Shown one piece after another: positions 53,401 to 63,761 of a stretch of DNA of 64,000 nt. The stretch's first letter is position 1, and each line of letters starts with the position of its first letter. This stretch comes from BOG-908 sp963848205 (lineage in GTDB: Bacteria > Pseudomonadota > Alphaproteobacteria > Acetobacterales > Acetobacteraceae): the NCBI GenBank assembly GCA_963848205.1, contig CAWKCV010000003.1:1426001-1490000 (forward strand), in the 5' to 3' direction. The position numbers were made by a program, and so were the translations under genes. Below the pieces are notes generated by a model. It was not told the origin of the DNA. It searched no databases and was given only the letters and a program-made list of their open reading frames with translations.

Positions 53401-53597
53401 TGAGGCCGGACGTCGTCTTGTCCTGATGCTTCATTCGCAACGGCGGTGTCATATTCTAGGCTACGGAACAGACCGTCTGAGTTACTGCCGTAGGAGTCAC
53501 GTTTAAGGCTTCGAAAACGGCGGTGGCAATTCTTCCATGCAGAAACAGATCATCTGCATTTCAGGCAGGAATGCCGCGTTCCAGTGGTACTGCGAGA
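53401..53597. other. Gap between convergent porin genes
   Basis: About 200 bases between two convergent porin genes. No clear terminator hairpin with a T run and no repeat copy was found. Confidence 0.4.
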
Positions 53598-55358
53598 TTA
53601 AAAACTTGCCTGGAGATCCAGTTGAAATACCTGATTGGTGTCAGGCGGCCCAGAGATGACTGTCGCGTCAAAATAGCGCAGGGACAGGAACGTATTGTGC
53701 GCGATGCCGAGACTACCCGTTAGGATATACCCTTTGGCGTTCGTGCCACCGAGATGGAAATCCGCATCGGTGATGCTGTCGAGCGTCGCGTCTGTCTCTA
53801 CGTATTTGTAGGCACCCATGACATTCCAATCCCATAACTTATGGATCTGCAGGGCACCCACCTGGGCGCGAATGATGTAGCCCGTGTCGCCACCCTGGTA
53901 AGGACCGCGCGCGAGCACGCCTTTGGGACTGGTGCCGAGATTGTTTTGCGGGCCTACTAGATTGATGCCAATCGAAGCATTTGAAGGTCCGTGCGCCAAG
54001 ATAGCCGCGCGATCGTATGCCAGATTTTTCAGATATTCTCCATCGACGACAATGTCGAGCGGGTCGTAGGTCGAAACAACAACACGTGGATGGGCCTCGA
54101 ACACGGAGAAGCGGGATGCGAGGCCAAAATATTGCGGGTTGGTCTGCGAGGACGGCACGCCGTTCGGAACGATGTCGCGGATGGCGTAGACGGTGTTGCC
54201 GAACTGCTGGAAGGGAAACCGTGTTGCATCGGTGTCGCATACGTAGGTCGCATTGTCGGCCAGCGGGCTGCAAGGGCTGGAGACCGCGCCCTGCACGCCG
54301 TTGAAGTTGAAATATCCGATGCCGAGTTTCGCCAGGACATCATGTTTGATCTGCCACTGGCCGCCGCCTTGCAGCGCGAACAGATAGGCGTTCGTGCTCG
54401 GTGACTTGTTGACCGCGTTGGTGGAAAAGTCAAAGGCGGTATTCAGAATCGGAAGCACACCGCCGGTAATATAGGCGCTGGAGTTCGCCGTGATGTTGTG
54501 TGAATAGCTCGCAGCAACGCCGTCGAAGTTCAACTCGCTGTAGAAGATCAGGTCGGTCGTATCAAAGGGATTGGGAAAACGGCCGGCGAGTATTTCCAGG
54601 CCCGGAATGGGTTTCGCGGTGAAATAGGCGCGGTCGATGTAAGCCGAATATTTTGCAAAGTCGCCTGGTTGACCCTGTGTCTGGTTCGGTGTGACCGGCC
54701 CTTGGTCAGCGCCCGTGCTAAGCCGAAAATCGGCCGTTAGCCAACTATCCACTTGCGCCTGGAAACCAAGGCGCGCGCGCACCCGTTCGCGGTCACGATT
54801 GGTATTGGTGTTGAGGAACGGGAAGATCGAACCTTGAACGTTCAGCCCGGCACCCTGATTGACCGACTGAAAATTGATGAAGTTATTGTAGTTGCGACGA
54901 TCGAAACTGTCGCGCTCATAACGTACACGCAAATCGCCATACGGTCGGAAGCGCTGTGTCCATTCCGGCAGCACGCTCGGGACGGCCCAGCCTTCAGTCT
55001 GCGCTTCGCTCATCACCTGGGCGCGCACCTGGTCGGCAATCTGCTTGCGGATGAATTGAGGCACATACGTTACGCGTATGTCGCCGGGCTTCGCAGGTGC
55101 GCCGCCAGGTAGGGCTGAACGTTCCCGACCGCGGGGTGTGGACGTGCCCTCGGTTTCGCGAAACAGTTCGTGCGCCTGTTTGGGTGAAACGATGTTTTTC
55201 TTGACCAGCAGATCAAGAAGCCGGGAAATCTTGGCATCTGCGTCGGCATCGGCGAAGGCGGCTCGGGGTGCCGACAGCAGAGTTGCAAGCACGGCCCCAC
55301 TCAGCGCCGTGGCGCGGAGCAGCAAACGCTTATGTCGGCCTGTCATCGTCGGAATCAA
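53598..55358 (-). CDS. Putative porin (Porin_5-like)
   Basis: A 586-residue outer membrane protein: signal peptide LLRATALSGAVLATLLSAPRAA, a short helical N-region (DAKISRLLDLLVKKNIVSPK), a linker with RGRERSALPGGAPAKPGDI, and a beta-barrel with repeated Tyr/Asn-rich strands (YGDLRVRYERDSFDRRNYNN, LTADFRLSTGADQG, ILAGRFPNPFDTTDLIFY) ending in a Phe (QLDLQASF). This is the alginate/putative-porin type seen in many proteobacteria (DUF/Porin_5 class). It is unrelated in sequence to the neighbouring DcaP-like porins. Substrate unknown. Confidence 0.82.
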   Translation of the reverse strand: MIPTMTGRHKRLLLRATALSGAVLATLLSAPRAAFADADADAKISRLLDLLVKKNIVSPKQAHELFRETEGTSTPRGRERSALPGGAPAKPGDIRVTYVPQFIRKQIADQVRAQVMSEAQTEGWAVPSVLPEWTQRFRPYGDLRVRYERDSFDRRNYNNFINFQSVNQGAGLNVQGSIFPFLNTNTNRDRERVRARLGFQAQVDSWLTADFRLSTGADQGPVTPNQTQGQPGDFAKYSAYIDRAYFTAKPIPGLEILAGRFPNPFDTTDLIFYSELNFDGVAASYSHNITANSSAYITGGVLPILNTAFDFSTNAVNKSPSTNAYLFALQGGGQWQIKHDVLAKLGIGYFNFNGVQGAVSSPCSPLADNATYVCDTDATRFPFQQFGNTVYAIRDIVPNGVPSSQTNPQYFGLASRFSVFEAHPRVVVSTYDPLDIVVDGEYLKNLAYDRAAILAHGPSNASIGINLVGPQNNLGTSPKGVLARGPYQGGDTGYIIRAQVGALQIHKLWDWNVMGAYKYVETDATLDSITDADFHLGGTNAKGYILTGSLGIAHNTFLSLRYFDATVISGPPDTNQVFQLDLQASF

Positions 55359-55578
55359 CCTAAATCTGTTCCATTACCGGCACGATGGCCCGCAGCGATC
55401 CCAAGTGCGAAACACCGTGCTGGCGCCCCCAGAAATCGCTGCGGTGCAATAGCATCAATCGACGGAGATGAGGCCTAGCTCTGTGTTACAGATTTATGAA
55501 GTTAGTCGATGCAGGACGACCATTCTCAGAAGCACCAGGCAGCCTTGCGCGCGCAGATTGCGTGCGCGCGGGCAAGCA

Positions 55579-57363
55579 CTACTGGAACGGGTAATACCGA
55601 AAACTCAGGAAGACGATGTTTTCGTCAGTTTGAGGGGTGCGGCCAACACCCTGGAATATGGAACGATGCGTATATGAGTATTGCGGGCCGAACTGCATCG
55701 TCCCGTATTGCCCCTGAAGAAATTTATACCAGAACCCGACTGTACCTTGAACGATACCCGACGTATTGGCCGCACAACTGCTGGCTGGCGATAATTCAAT
55801 CTCGCATCCCGCGTTGTTGTAACCCGGGTTTCCGTAACCGTAGCTCACAAGCTTGCCGCTATTCTCCGCATTGAAGTAGCGGGAGGACACCTGTTCCGTT
55901 CCCAGGTAACCATAAGCATCGAGATTGTGGGTTGGGTGCGCGACAATGCCAGCAAGTGCCGTCCATTCCGGAACGGCCACAGGCTGACCATGTCTGCCGA
56001 TCGTCGCGTCAGGCAGCTGGGAAGTGCCATACCGACCAATACCCTGGCCAGCCAGCCCGCTTACCTGAAAATCCAGCATTTTAGGAATTATATGAATGAT
56101 GGCACCCGCGCCAGCACCACCGCCAAACTGCGTGTTGCTTTGCCCGTTCCCAAGCTGACTGACGCGATCGTGGAACACGCGGCCTACGCCATAAGCTTCC
56201 AGATGGGCGAGGCGATAATCAGCGGTCGCTTTGACGATCACATCAGGTGCGATGTCATTGGTGATGTTGCCCGGCGTGAGAACAGTTGTCGTCGTCGTTG
56301 TAGTTGTCGTCTTGCCACCGGAGGTCGTTGTCGTGACGCCGGAGACGACCGTAGTCGTCGAGTTGCTGCCGGTGCCGTCAATACCCACGCCAGGATTGGC
56401 CGTATTGATAGTCGTCGCAGCACCGTTCAGGCTCGAAGGAAAGCTTGTATTTGAGTAGAGCGTCGCCGAGCTCTCGATTGATGCTGCGAGCCAGTATTGT
56501 CCGCCGGCAAAGCTCTTTGCGATTCGCAGACCAGGCTGGCGAGCCCAGTTGAAGCCGGGCACGTATTGCGCATCGATGGTGAGCGGGATGTTGGGTGCGT
56601 AGGCGTCGACGCCCTTTTTGTTCATTGTCAGCAATGTCCATGTCTGGCCACCGAGAAACTGGAATCCCCAATCGCTGCGGTCCACTGTGGCGAATGCTTC
56701 GCGCAGACGCGGCACCCAGCTATTGCTCTCGTTATAGTTCGACGTCGGTGCACCGCCTTGGAAGTCGACAATCACGCTCGCGCGCAACCGCGTCAACTCG
56801 TCCGGATCTGCTTCCACGGCCCCCGAAATGCGTGACTGACGGGCGGTCTCGTGAAACTCTGTTTCGTGGTAAGCCTGGCTATAGCGTAGCGGAATGGCCG
56901 TATTGAAATTGGATGAAATGTCCGTCGACTCGTTCCGCGAGCGGAAAATGCTGGCTGCTTCGATGAATCCGCCCAATGTCACTGTCGCATTGCCGACCTT
57001 GAATGTGCCGATTGGTGCAGGCTTGGGTTGCTCCACGCGGGCGAGCACGACAGAGCCAGTGGCACTGCCCGGAGAAGCGGGTACGAGCGCGTAACCTGCA
57101 GGTATCTGCGGGGTGATGGCCAACGGCTGGCTTGCTGGCGGTGGTGCTGCGTATGCATGGGACTGCGCGCGGCTCAACTCACGGTCGCGTTGGGCGGCCT
57201 CGCTCTTCATGCGGTGCAACTCGGCCTGAAGTGACCTGATCTGCTTCTCGATATCACTCAACCTTGCGTCGGACCCGGCAGCCCGCGCCGGCAAGGCAGC
57301 TAGCGTGCCGAATGTCAGAGCAGTTGCTATCAAAAGGGGTGATCGGGCCAGTCGGGCAGCCAT
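55579..57363 (-). CDS. DcaP-like outer membrane porin (paralogue 2)
   Basis: A 594-residue exported porin closely related to the one at 51625: N-terminal signal peptide SPLLIATALTFGTLAALPARA, coiled coil DIEKQIRSLQAELHRMKSEA, the shared GYALVPASPGSATGSVVLAR segment, and the same C-terminal VFLSFRYYPFQ. The low-complexity loop is longer and Thr-rich (ten-odd Thr residues, TSGGKTTTTTTTTTVLTPG), encoded by a run of GTC/GTT-type triplets on the plus strand. ATG 57363 is preferred because GGAG lies 6 bases upstream; ATG 57369 and 57375 are alternatives. Confidence 0.85.
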   Translation of the reverse strand: MAARLARSPLLIATALTFGTLAALPARAAGSDARLSDIEKQIRSLQAELHRMKSEAAQRDRELSRAQSHAYAAPPPASQPLAITPQIPAGYALVPASPGSATGSVVLARVEQPKPAPIGTFKVGNATVTLGGFIEAASIFRSRNESTDISSNFNTAIPLRYSQAYHETEFHETARQSRISGAVEADPDELTRLRASVIVDFQGGAPTSNYNESNSWVPRLREAFATVDRSDWGFQFLGGQTWTLLTMNKKGVDAYAPNIPLTIDAQYVPGFNWARQPGLRIAKSFAGGQYWLAASIESSATLYSNTSFPSSLNGAATTINTANPGVGIDGTGSNSTTTVVSGVTTTTSGGKTTTTTTTTTVLTPGNITNDIAPDVIVKATADYRLAHLEAYGVGRVFHDRVSQLGNGQSNTQFGGGAGAGAIIHIIPKMLDFQVSGLAGQGIGRYGTSQLPDATIGRHGQPVAVPEWTALAGIVAHPTHNLDAYGYLGTEQVSSRYFNAENSGKLVSYGYGNPGYNNAGCEIELSPASSCAANTSGIVQGTVGFWYKFLQGQYGTMQFGPQYSYTHRSIFQGVGRTPQTDENIVFLSFRYYPFQ

Positions 57364-57656
57364 CGTCATCTCCATGTATCCTTGTGGCGTGCATCCACGC
57401 CCATGCCGCGGCCGGACCATAAAAAAAAACCGGGCGCCTGTGGTTAAGTTTTCATGACAGCCTTTGTCTATGGCATCGCCATGTGGCGAACAGGACACTC
57501 CTGGTCACGTCATCGTGAGCCCGCGTTACCTCTGATCCAATTAACTGGCCATGAACAAAAATATAGTGGAGCCGCGGGGACCGGAGTTGCACATACACGC
57601 CGCGGTCGTCAGCGGCCTGGAATTGGAGCGCGCATCATAAACTTGGTCACAGACGC
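57364..57656. other. Divergent promoter region between porin 2 and the RND pump
   Basis: About 290 bases. Contains a run of nine A (57421-57429) and, on the minus strand, a CTGTCAT followed by weaker sequence (57443-57461) that resembles one half of a PHO box. No complete operator was recognised. Confidence 0.35.
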
Positions 57657-60600
57657 ATGATCGCGATCGTCCGGGTTGCATTGAGTTCGCCCATACACGT
57701 TCATCGTCACTGCGGTGCTGATTTTGATCTTCGGCGTGCTAGCCGCCATCCGCACGCCAACCGACATACTTCCCAATATCGGCATTCCGGTCGTGGCCGC
57801 CGTCTGGTCGTATAATGGGATGTCGCCAGAAGACATGTCCGGCCGGATCGTATATTATTACGAGCGCACTCTGACATCTCAGGTCAACGACATCGCGCAT
57901 ATCGAAAGCCAGTCGCTGTTTGGGTATGGCGTGGTGAAGATCTTTTTCCAGCCGAATGTGAATATCAACGCCGCACTGGCTCAGGTCACTGCGGCCTCAC
58001 AAACCGTGCTCAAGCAGCTGCCGGCGGGGATCACGCCACCTTACGTGCTGTCTTTCAGCGCATCCAGCGTGCCCATCCTGCAGTTGGCCCTATCGAGCAA
58101 AACCTTATCGCAGACTGCGCTTTTCGATTACGGCCAGAACTTCATCCGTCCGCAACTCGCCACTGTGGAGGGGGCGGCCATACCGTCGCCCTATGGCGGC
58201 CGTGTGCGGCAGATACAGATCGACCTCGACCCGCACGCGCTGCAATCGCGCGGCCTTTCTGCACAAGATGTCGTTGTGGCACTTGCGCAGCAAAACCTCA
58301 TCACTCCGGTAGGCACGCAAAAGTCTGGAGGGTTTGAGTGGGACGTCGCGCTTAACGACGCACCGCATGCTTTTCAGGATCTCGAAAACCTTCCGATTAA
58401 GCAAGTTGGCGGCACGATCGTTTATATGCGTGACGTCGCTCACGTGCGTGATGGTTCGCCGCCGCAGACCAATATAGTCCACGAAGATGGCACGCATGCT
58501 GTGCTGATGACCATCCTCAAATCCGGCGCGGCCTCCACGCTGGACATTATCTCGCACGTAAAGTCACTTCTGCCGCAGGTGGAGACCTCTCTCCCAGCCA
58601 GCTTGCATCTTGCGGCCGTGGGCGATCAATCCGTCTTTGTCACCAGCGCAGTTATGGGCGTGTTGCGCGAGGGGTTGATCGCGGCGGGACTGACCGGAGT
58701 GCTCATCCTGATCTTCCTGGGTAGTTGGCGCTCGACATTAATAATCACAATCTCGATCCCGCTCGCCATCCTGTTCTCGGTGACGATGCTGAGTGTTATG
58801 GGCGAGACAATCAACGTCATGACGTTGGGCGGGCTGGCATTGGCGGTCGGCATATTGGTGGACGATGCGACCGTTACCATCGAGAACATCAACTACCATC
58901 TCGAGATGGGCAAGCAGGTCCGCACTGCCATTTTGGATGGCGCGGCACAGATCGTGGTGCCGGCGACTGTATCGTTACTCTGCATCTGCATCGTCTTTGT
59001 GCCTATGTTCTCGCTCGGAGGCGTCGCAGGTTTTCTGTTTCGTCCGCTCGCAGAGGCTGTCGTTTTCGCCATGATCGGTTCCTACCTTCTCTCGCGGACC
59101 CTGGTGCCGACGCTCGCGAATTTTCTCCTACGTCCACACCAGCACGTTTCGCCAGAGGAGGCAGAGGCTGCTGCCCGAAAAAGCCTGTTTACGCGCTTCA
59201 ATCGCGGTTTCGAGCGTCAGTTCGAAAAGCTTCGCCTCGGTTATGTGGGATTGCTGGAACTAGCGCTCCTCTGGCGCATGCGCACCATCATCGGTTTTTT
59301 CGGGATCGTGATGCTAAGTTTCGGCCTGGTCCCGTACTTAGGCCGGAACTTCTTTCCGCCCGTACAATCCGACCAGATCAAATTGCATGTGCGTGGGCAG
59401 ACCGGCACGCGCATAGAAGACATGTCGGCACTTGTAGGACGTGTGGAGCGATTGATCCGCGACCGCGTCGTGCCACCCGGACATGTCAGTACGATCGTCG
59501 ATAATATCGGCATGCCCGTAAGCGGCATCAACATTGCTTACGGCAATTCTGGCACCATCGGCGTGGAGGACGCCGACGTTCTGATCTCGCTCAAAGACGC
59601 CACTGCCGACGATTATGTCCGGCGAATGCGTGAAGTCCTCCCACGCGCATTTCCCGGCACGACATTTTCGTTCCTGCCATCGGACATTATCACGCAGATC
59701 ATCAATTTCGGTTTGCCCGCGCCAATCGACCTGCAGGTCGTAGGCAATGATTTGAAGGCAAACCGCATTTATGCTGATCGCCTGTTGCAGTATATTGCAC
59801 GCGTCCCGGGGGTGACCGATGCCCGTATCCAGGAAGCGTTCAATGAACCGACATTGAAGGTGAATGTCGATCGCTCGCTTGCCGCTCTGGTTGGTATCAC
59901 CGAGCAGGATGCTGCGACCAGCATGCTGGATACGTTGGCGGGCAGCATCCAGACTGCACCCACCTTCTGGCTGAATCCGAAGAACGGCGTCAGCTATCCG
60001 ATTGTCGTGCAGACGCCGCAATATGCAATCGACACGATGAGCCAACTGCAAAATACGCCACTCGGCCCGGCAGGCGCTACCCAATTGCTGGGTGGCTTGG
60101 CGAAGGTGACTACCGAGACGTCAGACGCGGTGGTAGCGCACTACGACGTTCGGCCGGTCGTCGATATCTACGCCACTAATCAAGGCCGGGACCTGGGCGC
60201 CGTCGCTGCCGAGATCAACCGCATTGTCGAACGCCAGGCCAATGATTTGCCGCGCGGCAGCCAGGTTACCCTGCGCGGTCAGGTGACGACCATGACCCAA
60301 GCATATAGTGAACTGATCGGCGGCCTCGCGTTCGCAATCGTGCTGATCTATCTTCTGATCGTTGTGAACTTTCAATCCTGGATCGACCCCGCTGTTATCG
60401 TGATGGCCCTGCCTGGGGCTCTGGCAGGTATCGTCTGGATTTTATTTCTGACCGGCACGACACTCTCTGTACCCGGCCTTACCGGTGCGATCATGTGCAT
60501 GGGCGTAGCGACGGCGAATTCCATCCTCGTGATCAGCTTTGCGCGCGAACGGATGCATGCCGGCCTTGACGCTTTCCAGGCATCTATCGAAGCCGGCGCT

Positions 60601-60825
60601 ACCCGGTTCCGTCCGGTTCTGATGACGGCCTTGGCCATGATCATTGGCATGGCGCCTACCGCGCTGAGCGCCGAGCAAAATGCGCCTTTGGGGCGGGCGG
60701 TGATCGGCGGCCTGCTGTTCGCAACCGTGGCAACTCTTCTCGTCGTGCCTGCGATTTTCAGCTGGGCGCATCGCAATGAACGCGTCGGGCAGACGCAACC
60801 TGCCGGCACGATAGCCGCAGAATGA
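57657..60825 (+). CDS. RND efflux inner-membrane transporter (apparent frameshift near 57693)
   Basis: An RND (HAE-1/AcrB-type) pump of about 1055 residues. ATG 57657 encodes MIAIVRVALSSP, then one extra A at 57693 breaks the frame; skipping it gives SPYTFIVTAVLILIFGVLAA, a perfect first transmembrane helix continuing into the intact frame from GTG 57715. Motifs: TM4 proton-relay GILVDDATVTIENI near residue 395 and the second-half repeats VLILIFLGSWRST, IPLAILFSVT and GLPAPIDLQVVG. From GTG 57715 alone the protein lacks the start of TM1. The adaptor and outer membrane factor genes follow, forming a complete tripartite operon. Confidence 0.88.
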
Positions 60826-60871
60826 CCGTTGTCGTGCCGCGCAAACGATACTTCTCACAAGCGATGTCTGC

Positions 60872-62113
60872 ATGACAGCTGAAAATCGAAACCTCAGCGA
60901 GCCAAGCGGGCGAATGGTGCATGTGGGAGATGACAACGTGTCTCACGAGATGTCCGTTCCGCATGACTCGCAGGCTGAAGCGCGCCGGCGCCGGGTGCCA
61001 CGTGGCTTGAAGACTTTCGGCGTGGTGGCAGGACTCGCAGCTGTTGCAGCAGCCTTCTTTGGTATCCTGACACGGCAACATTCCGAAGCGGCGCTTGTCA
61101 GTTGGACGGACCGCCAGGCCATTCCCACCGTTCAGGTGGTGCCGCCCAGTCACAGCAGCGCCGACCAGCATCTTGTGCTGCCCGGAAACGTCGAAGCGTT
61201 CTACGAGGCACCGATCTATTCGCGTGTGAACGGCTATCTGACGCGATGGTCAGCCGATATCGGCGCGCACGTGCATCGCGGCGAAATCCTAGCGGTCATC
61301 GAGACGCCCGATTTGGATCAACAACTGGCGCAAGCCATGGCCGATCTGGCAACGGCTAAGGCACACGCCCAATTGGCGGAACTCACCTCCAAACGCTGGC
61401 ACAATCTGCTTCGGTCGAACAGCGTCTCTCAGCAATCGGCGGACGAAAAGGAAGGTGACGCACTCGCGCAAAAGAGCCTGGTTGCTGCGCAGTTAGCCCA
61501 TGTGAGCCAGCTTTATGCGCTGGAAAACTTCAAGCGATTGGTTGCACCGTTCGATGGCATCGTCACCGCACGCAACACCGACGTTGGCGCCTTGATCAAT
61601 GCAGGTTCGAGCGGTGCCACGCCGCTTTTCAAAGTCGCCGACATGCATGAAATGCGAGTGTATGTGCGTGTGCCGCAAGCCTATGCCAGTGAGCTTCATG
61701 CCGGCATGCATGCGACGCTCACTCAGCCGCAATATCCGGGCAAGTTTTTCTCCGCGACCCTTGCGACAACCTCGCAATCCGTCGCCGCCGAAAGCCGAAC
61801 CGTGCTGGTGGAGCTGATGTCGCCCAATGAGGACGGAAAACTCTGGGCTGGCACTTATGCCGAAGTGAGCTTTTCACTTCCGCCGGATAGTCAAACCTGG
61901 CGTGTGCCCTCCAGCGCCCTGATATTCCGTAGCCACGGCGCACAACTGGCGACTGTCGATGCGCATAGCCGTATTTCGATGAAGGATGTGACCATCGGAC
62001 GCAATCTTGGAACCGAGATAGAAATCGAGAGCGGCATCGCCGCAAACGATCGTGTGGTGACCTCGCCGCTGGACACGCTGGAGGATGGTGAAGCAGTACA
62101 GGTTGTCGAGTAG
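60872..62113 (+). CDS. RND efflux periplasmic adaptor (membrane fusion protein)
   Basis: A 413-residue adaptor of the HlyD/MFP type: cytoplasmic N-terminus, one membrane anchor (TFGVVAGLAAVAAAFFGIL, residues about 49-67), the lipoyl half EAPIYSRVNGYLTRWSADIG...GEILAVIETPDLDQQLAQA, an alpha-hairpin, and the second lipoyl half RLVAPFDGIVTARNTDVGALINAG, then beta-barrel and membrane-proximal domains. It couples the RND pump to the outer membrane factor. 46 bases after the pump; the outer membrane factor start is 4 bases after its stop. Confidence 0.94.
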   Translation: MTAENRNLSEPSGRMVHVGDDNVSHEMSVPHDSQAEARRRRVPRGLKTFGVVAGLAAVAAAFFGILTRQHSEAALVSWTDRQAIPTVQVVPPSHSSADQHLVLPGNVEAFYEAPIYSRVNGYLTRWSADIGAHVHRGEILAVIETPDLDQQLAQAMADLATAKAHAQLAELTSKRWHNLLRSNSVSQQSADEKEGDALAQKSLVAAQLAHVSQLYALENFKRLVAPFDGIVTARNTDVGALINAGSSGATPLFKVADMHEMRVYVRVPQAYASELHAGMHATLTQPQYPGKFFSATLATTSQSVAAESRTVLVELMSPNEDGKLWAGTYAEVSFSLPPDSQTWRVPSSALIFRSHGAQLATVDAHSRISMKDVTIGRNLGTEIEIESGIAANDRVVTSPLDTLEDGEAVQVVE

Positions 62114-62117
62114 GCGA

Positions 62118-63647
62118 ATGCGAGAACAAAGGATCACTTCGCAGCCGCATAACCATCAACAAGCAAGCGACAGCATTCCAAAAGTTTTTTGGTTCTTTTT
62201 TTCAAAAAAGAACGCCTTGCTTTCTATCATCCTCTCCAGCTGCAATCTCGCGCCGAAATACCATGCCCCAATCACCATATCCCCAGTAACATACAAAGAG
62301 CGCGCGCTTTTCCAGCAGGCGCATCCAATCGACGGCGTGCCGCGCGGCGCGTGGTGGCGTGTATTCGGCGATCCGGTGTTGGACACGCTCGAAGCCCAGG
62401 TGGACGGTTCCAATCCGACGCTGGCGATCTCGCTGCAAAGCCTGCAACAGGCTCGCGCGTACGCCGCACAATCGCAGTCCGGGCTGTATCCTACGCTATC
62501 GCTTGGTGGGCAGATCAACGAAGACCGGCAGTCCGATCGCCGGCCTACGCGCAGGCCAGGACAGCCGAACCAGTATCTCGACAACAGCATCAGTGCGCAG
62601 GCTCGCTACGAGGTGGATCTGTGGGGGCGTGTCGCCAATTCCATCCGGGCCGGGCGAGCGGCTGCCCAGGCGAGTGCCGCGGATGTGGAGTTGACGCGCC
62701 TCAGCCTGCACGCGGAACTTGCCGATGATTATGTGGCGCTTCGTGGCGACGACGCGCAGGCGCTTGTGCTGGAAAATGCAAAGCACGCTTACGCGCGCGC
62801 TCTGCAAATCACGCAAAACCGCTTTGCTGGCAAGATTGCCTCCGGAATCGATGTGGCACGTGCCACAACACAGCTCGGCAATGCCCAAGCGCAACTGACG
62901 GACACCGAGGCGCGTCGCGCTGTGGCGGAACATGCGATCGCAGTGCTTGTCGGGCGCCAGCCTTCTCAGCTCGATCTGCCTCCAAAGCCATCGACACTTG
63001 CGGTGCCGGACATTTCGCCGGGACTGCCGAGCCGCTTGCTGGAGCGTCGCCCAGATGTGGCCTCTGCCGAGCGACAGATGGCGGCCGCCAACGACACGAT
63101 CGGTGTCACGCGCGCGGCTTTCTATCCGACATTGTCGCTAGATATTCTCTACGGTCTGCAGGATACTGGATTCCAACTCTTCAGCCTGCCAAACGACTTT
63201 TGGGCCATCGGTCCTGGTCTTGCTCTGCCTTTGTTCGAAGGCGGGCTTCGCAATGCGGAACTGGCCGCCGCGATGGCTCAGTTCCACCTGGCGGAAGCGC
63301 GTTATCGCGAGACCGTGCTGAGAGCTTTTCAGGACGTGGAAGATGCGCTGAGCCAGCAACGGTTGCTTGCGGAAGAGACATCCCAGCAGAATTCCGCGTT
63401 GCGCGCTGCGCAGCAGACACTGGCGATGACAACGACGCTTTATCAGGACGGCGCCACAAACTTTCTCGATGTGGTCATCGCGCAAACCCAGGAATTGCAG
63501 ACCGAGCAGGCCGCCACCGATCTGCTCACGCGGCGATTGGAGGCGGCCGTTCAGATGGTGCGCGCGTTAGGCGGTGGCTGGGATGTGAGCGAGCTGCCGG
63601 ACTTCAAAGGTAACATTTTGGGCAAAACCCAGCAGGCAAATCGTTAA
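62118..63647 (+). CDS. RND outer membrane factor (NodT-like efflux lipoprotein) with repeat-derived signal peptide
   Basis: A 509-residue TolC/OprM-like outer membrane efflux lipoprotein: two OEP domains with VDLWGRVANSIRAGRAAAQA, YPTLSLDILYGLQ and LPLFEGGLRNAELAAAMAQF. Lipobox LSSC puts the lipidated Cys at residue 42. Residues about 17-35 are encoded by a hairpin repeat, and the segment VFWFFFSKKNALLSIILSSC supplies the hydrophobic part of the signal peptide, so the export signal seems rebuilt partly from repeat sequence. ATG 62118 is 4 bases after the adaptor stop; a TTG at about 62217 would leave a signal too short to work. Confidence 0.87.
   Translation: MREQRITSQPHNHQQASDSIPKVFWFFFSKKNALLSIILSSCNLAPKYHAPITISPVTYKERALFQQAHPIDGVPRGAWWRVFGDPVLDTLEAQVDGSNPTLAISLQSLQQARAYAAQSQSGLYPTLSLGGQINEDRQSDRRPTRRPGQPNQYLDNSISAQARYEVDLWGRVANSIRAGRAAAQASAADVELTRLSLHAELADDYVALRGDDAQALVLENAKHAYARALQITQNRFAGKIASGIDVARATTQLGNAQAQLTDTEARRAVAEHAIAVLVGRQPSQLDLPPKPSTLAVPDISPGLPSRLLERRPDVASAERQMAAANDTIGVTRAAFYPTLSLDILYGLQDTGFQLFSLPNDFWAIGPGLALPLFEGGLRNAELAAAMAQFHLAEARYRETVLRAFQDVEDALSQQRLLAEETSQQNSALRAAQQTLAMTTTLYQDGATNFLDVVIAQTQELQTEQAATDLLTRRLEAAVQMVRALGGGWDVSELPDFKGNILGKTQQANR
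62166..62221 (+). repeat. Boundary hairpin repeat (forward, inside the efflux lipoprotein signal)
   Basis: AGCGACAGCATTCCAAAAGT then TTTTTGGTTCTTTTTTTCAA then AAAAGAACGCCTTGC. GGTTC/GAAC stem; translated as IPKVFWFFFSKKNAL. Confidence 0.92.
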
Positions 63648-63665
63648 CACCGACCTCGAAATAAG

Positions 63666-63722
63666 CGCGCGACAGCTAGATCAAAACTTTTTGGTCCTTT
63701 TTTCAAAAAAGGACTACTTGTT
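63666..63722 (+). repeat. Boundary hairpin repeat (forward, after the efflux operon)
   Basis: CGCGCGACAGCTAGATCAAA then ACTTTTTGGTCCTTTTTTCA then AAAAAGGACTACTTG. GGTCC/GGAC stem, between the end of the efflux operon and the convergent DUF1345 gene. Confidence 0.92.
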
Positions 63723-63761
63723 TGATTTGCGAGTTAAAATTTAAACATCACGCGCGGCGCA

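Noticed and set aside
57443..57461. Possible PHO box before porin 2
   Set aside because: Only the first half (CTGTCAT) fits; the second half matches at about 3 of 7 positions and no further 11-bp spaced units follow.
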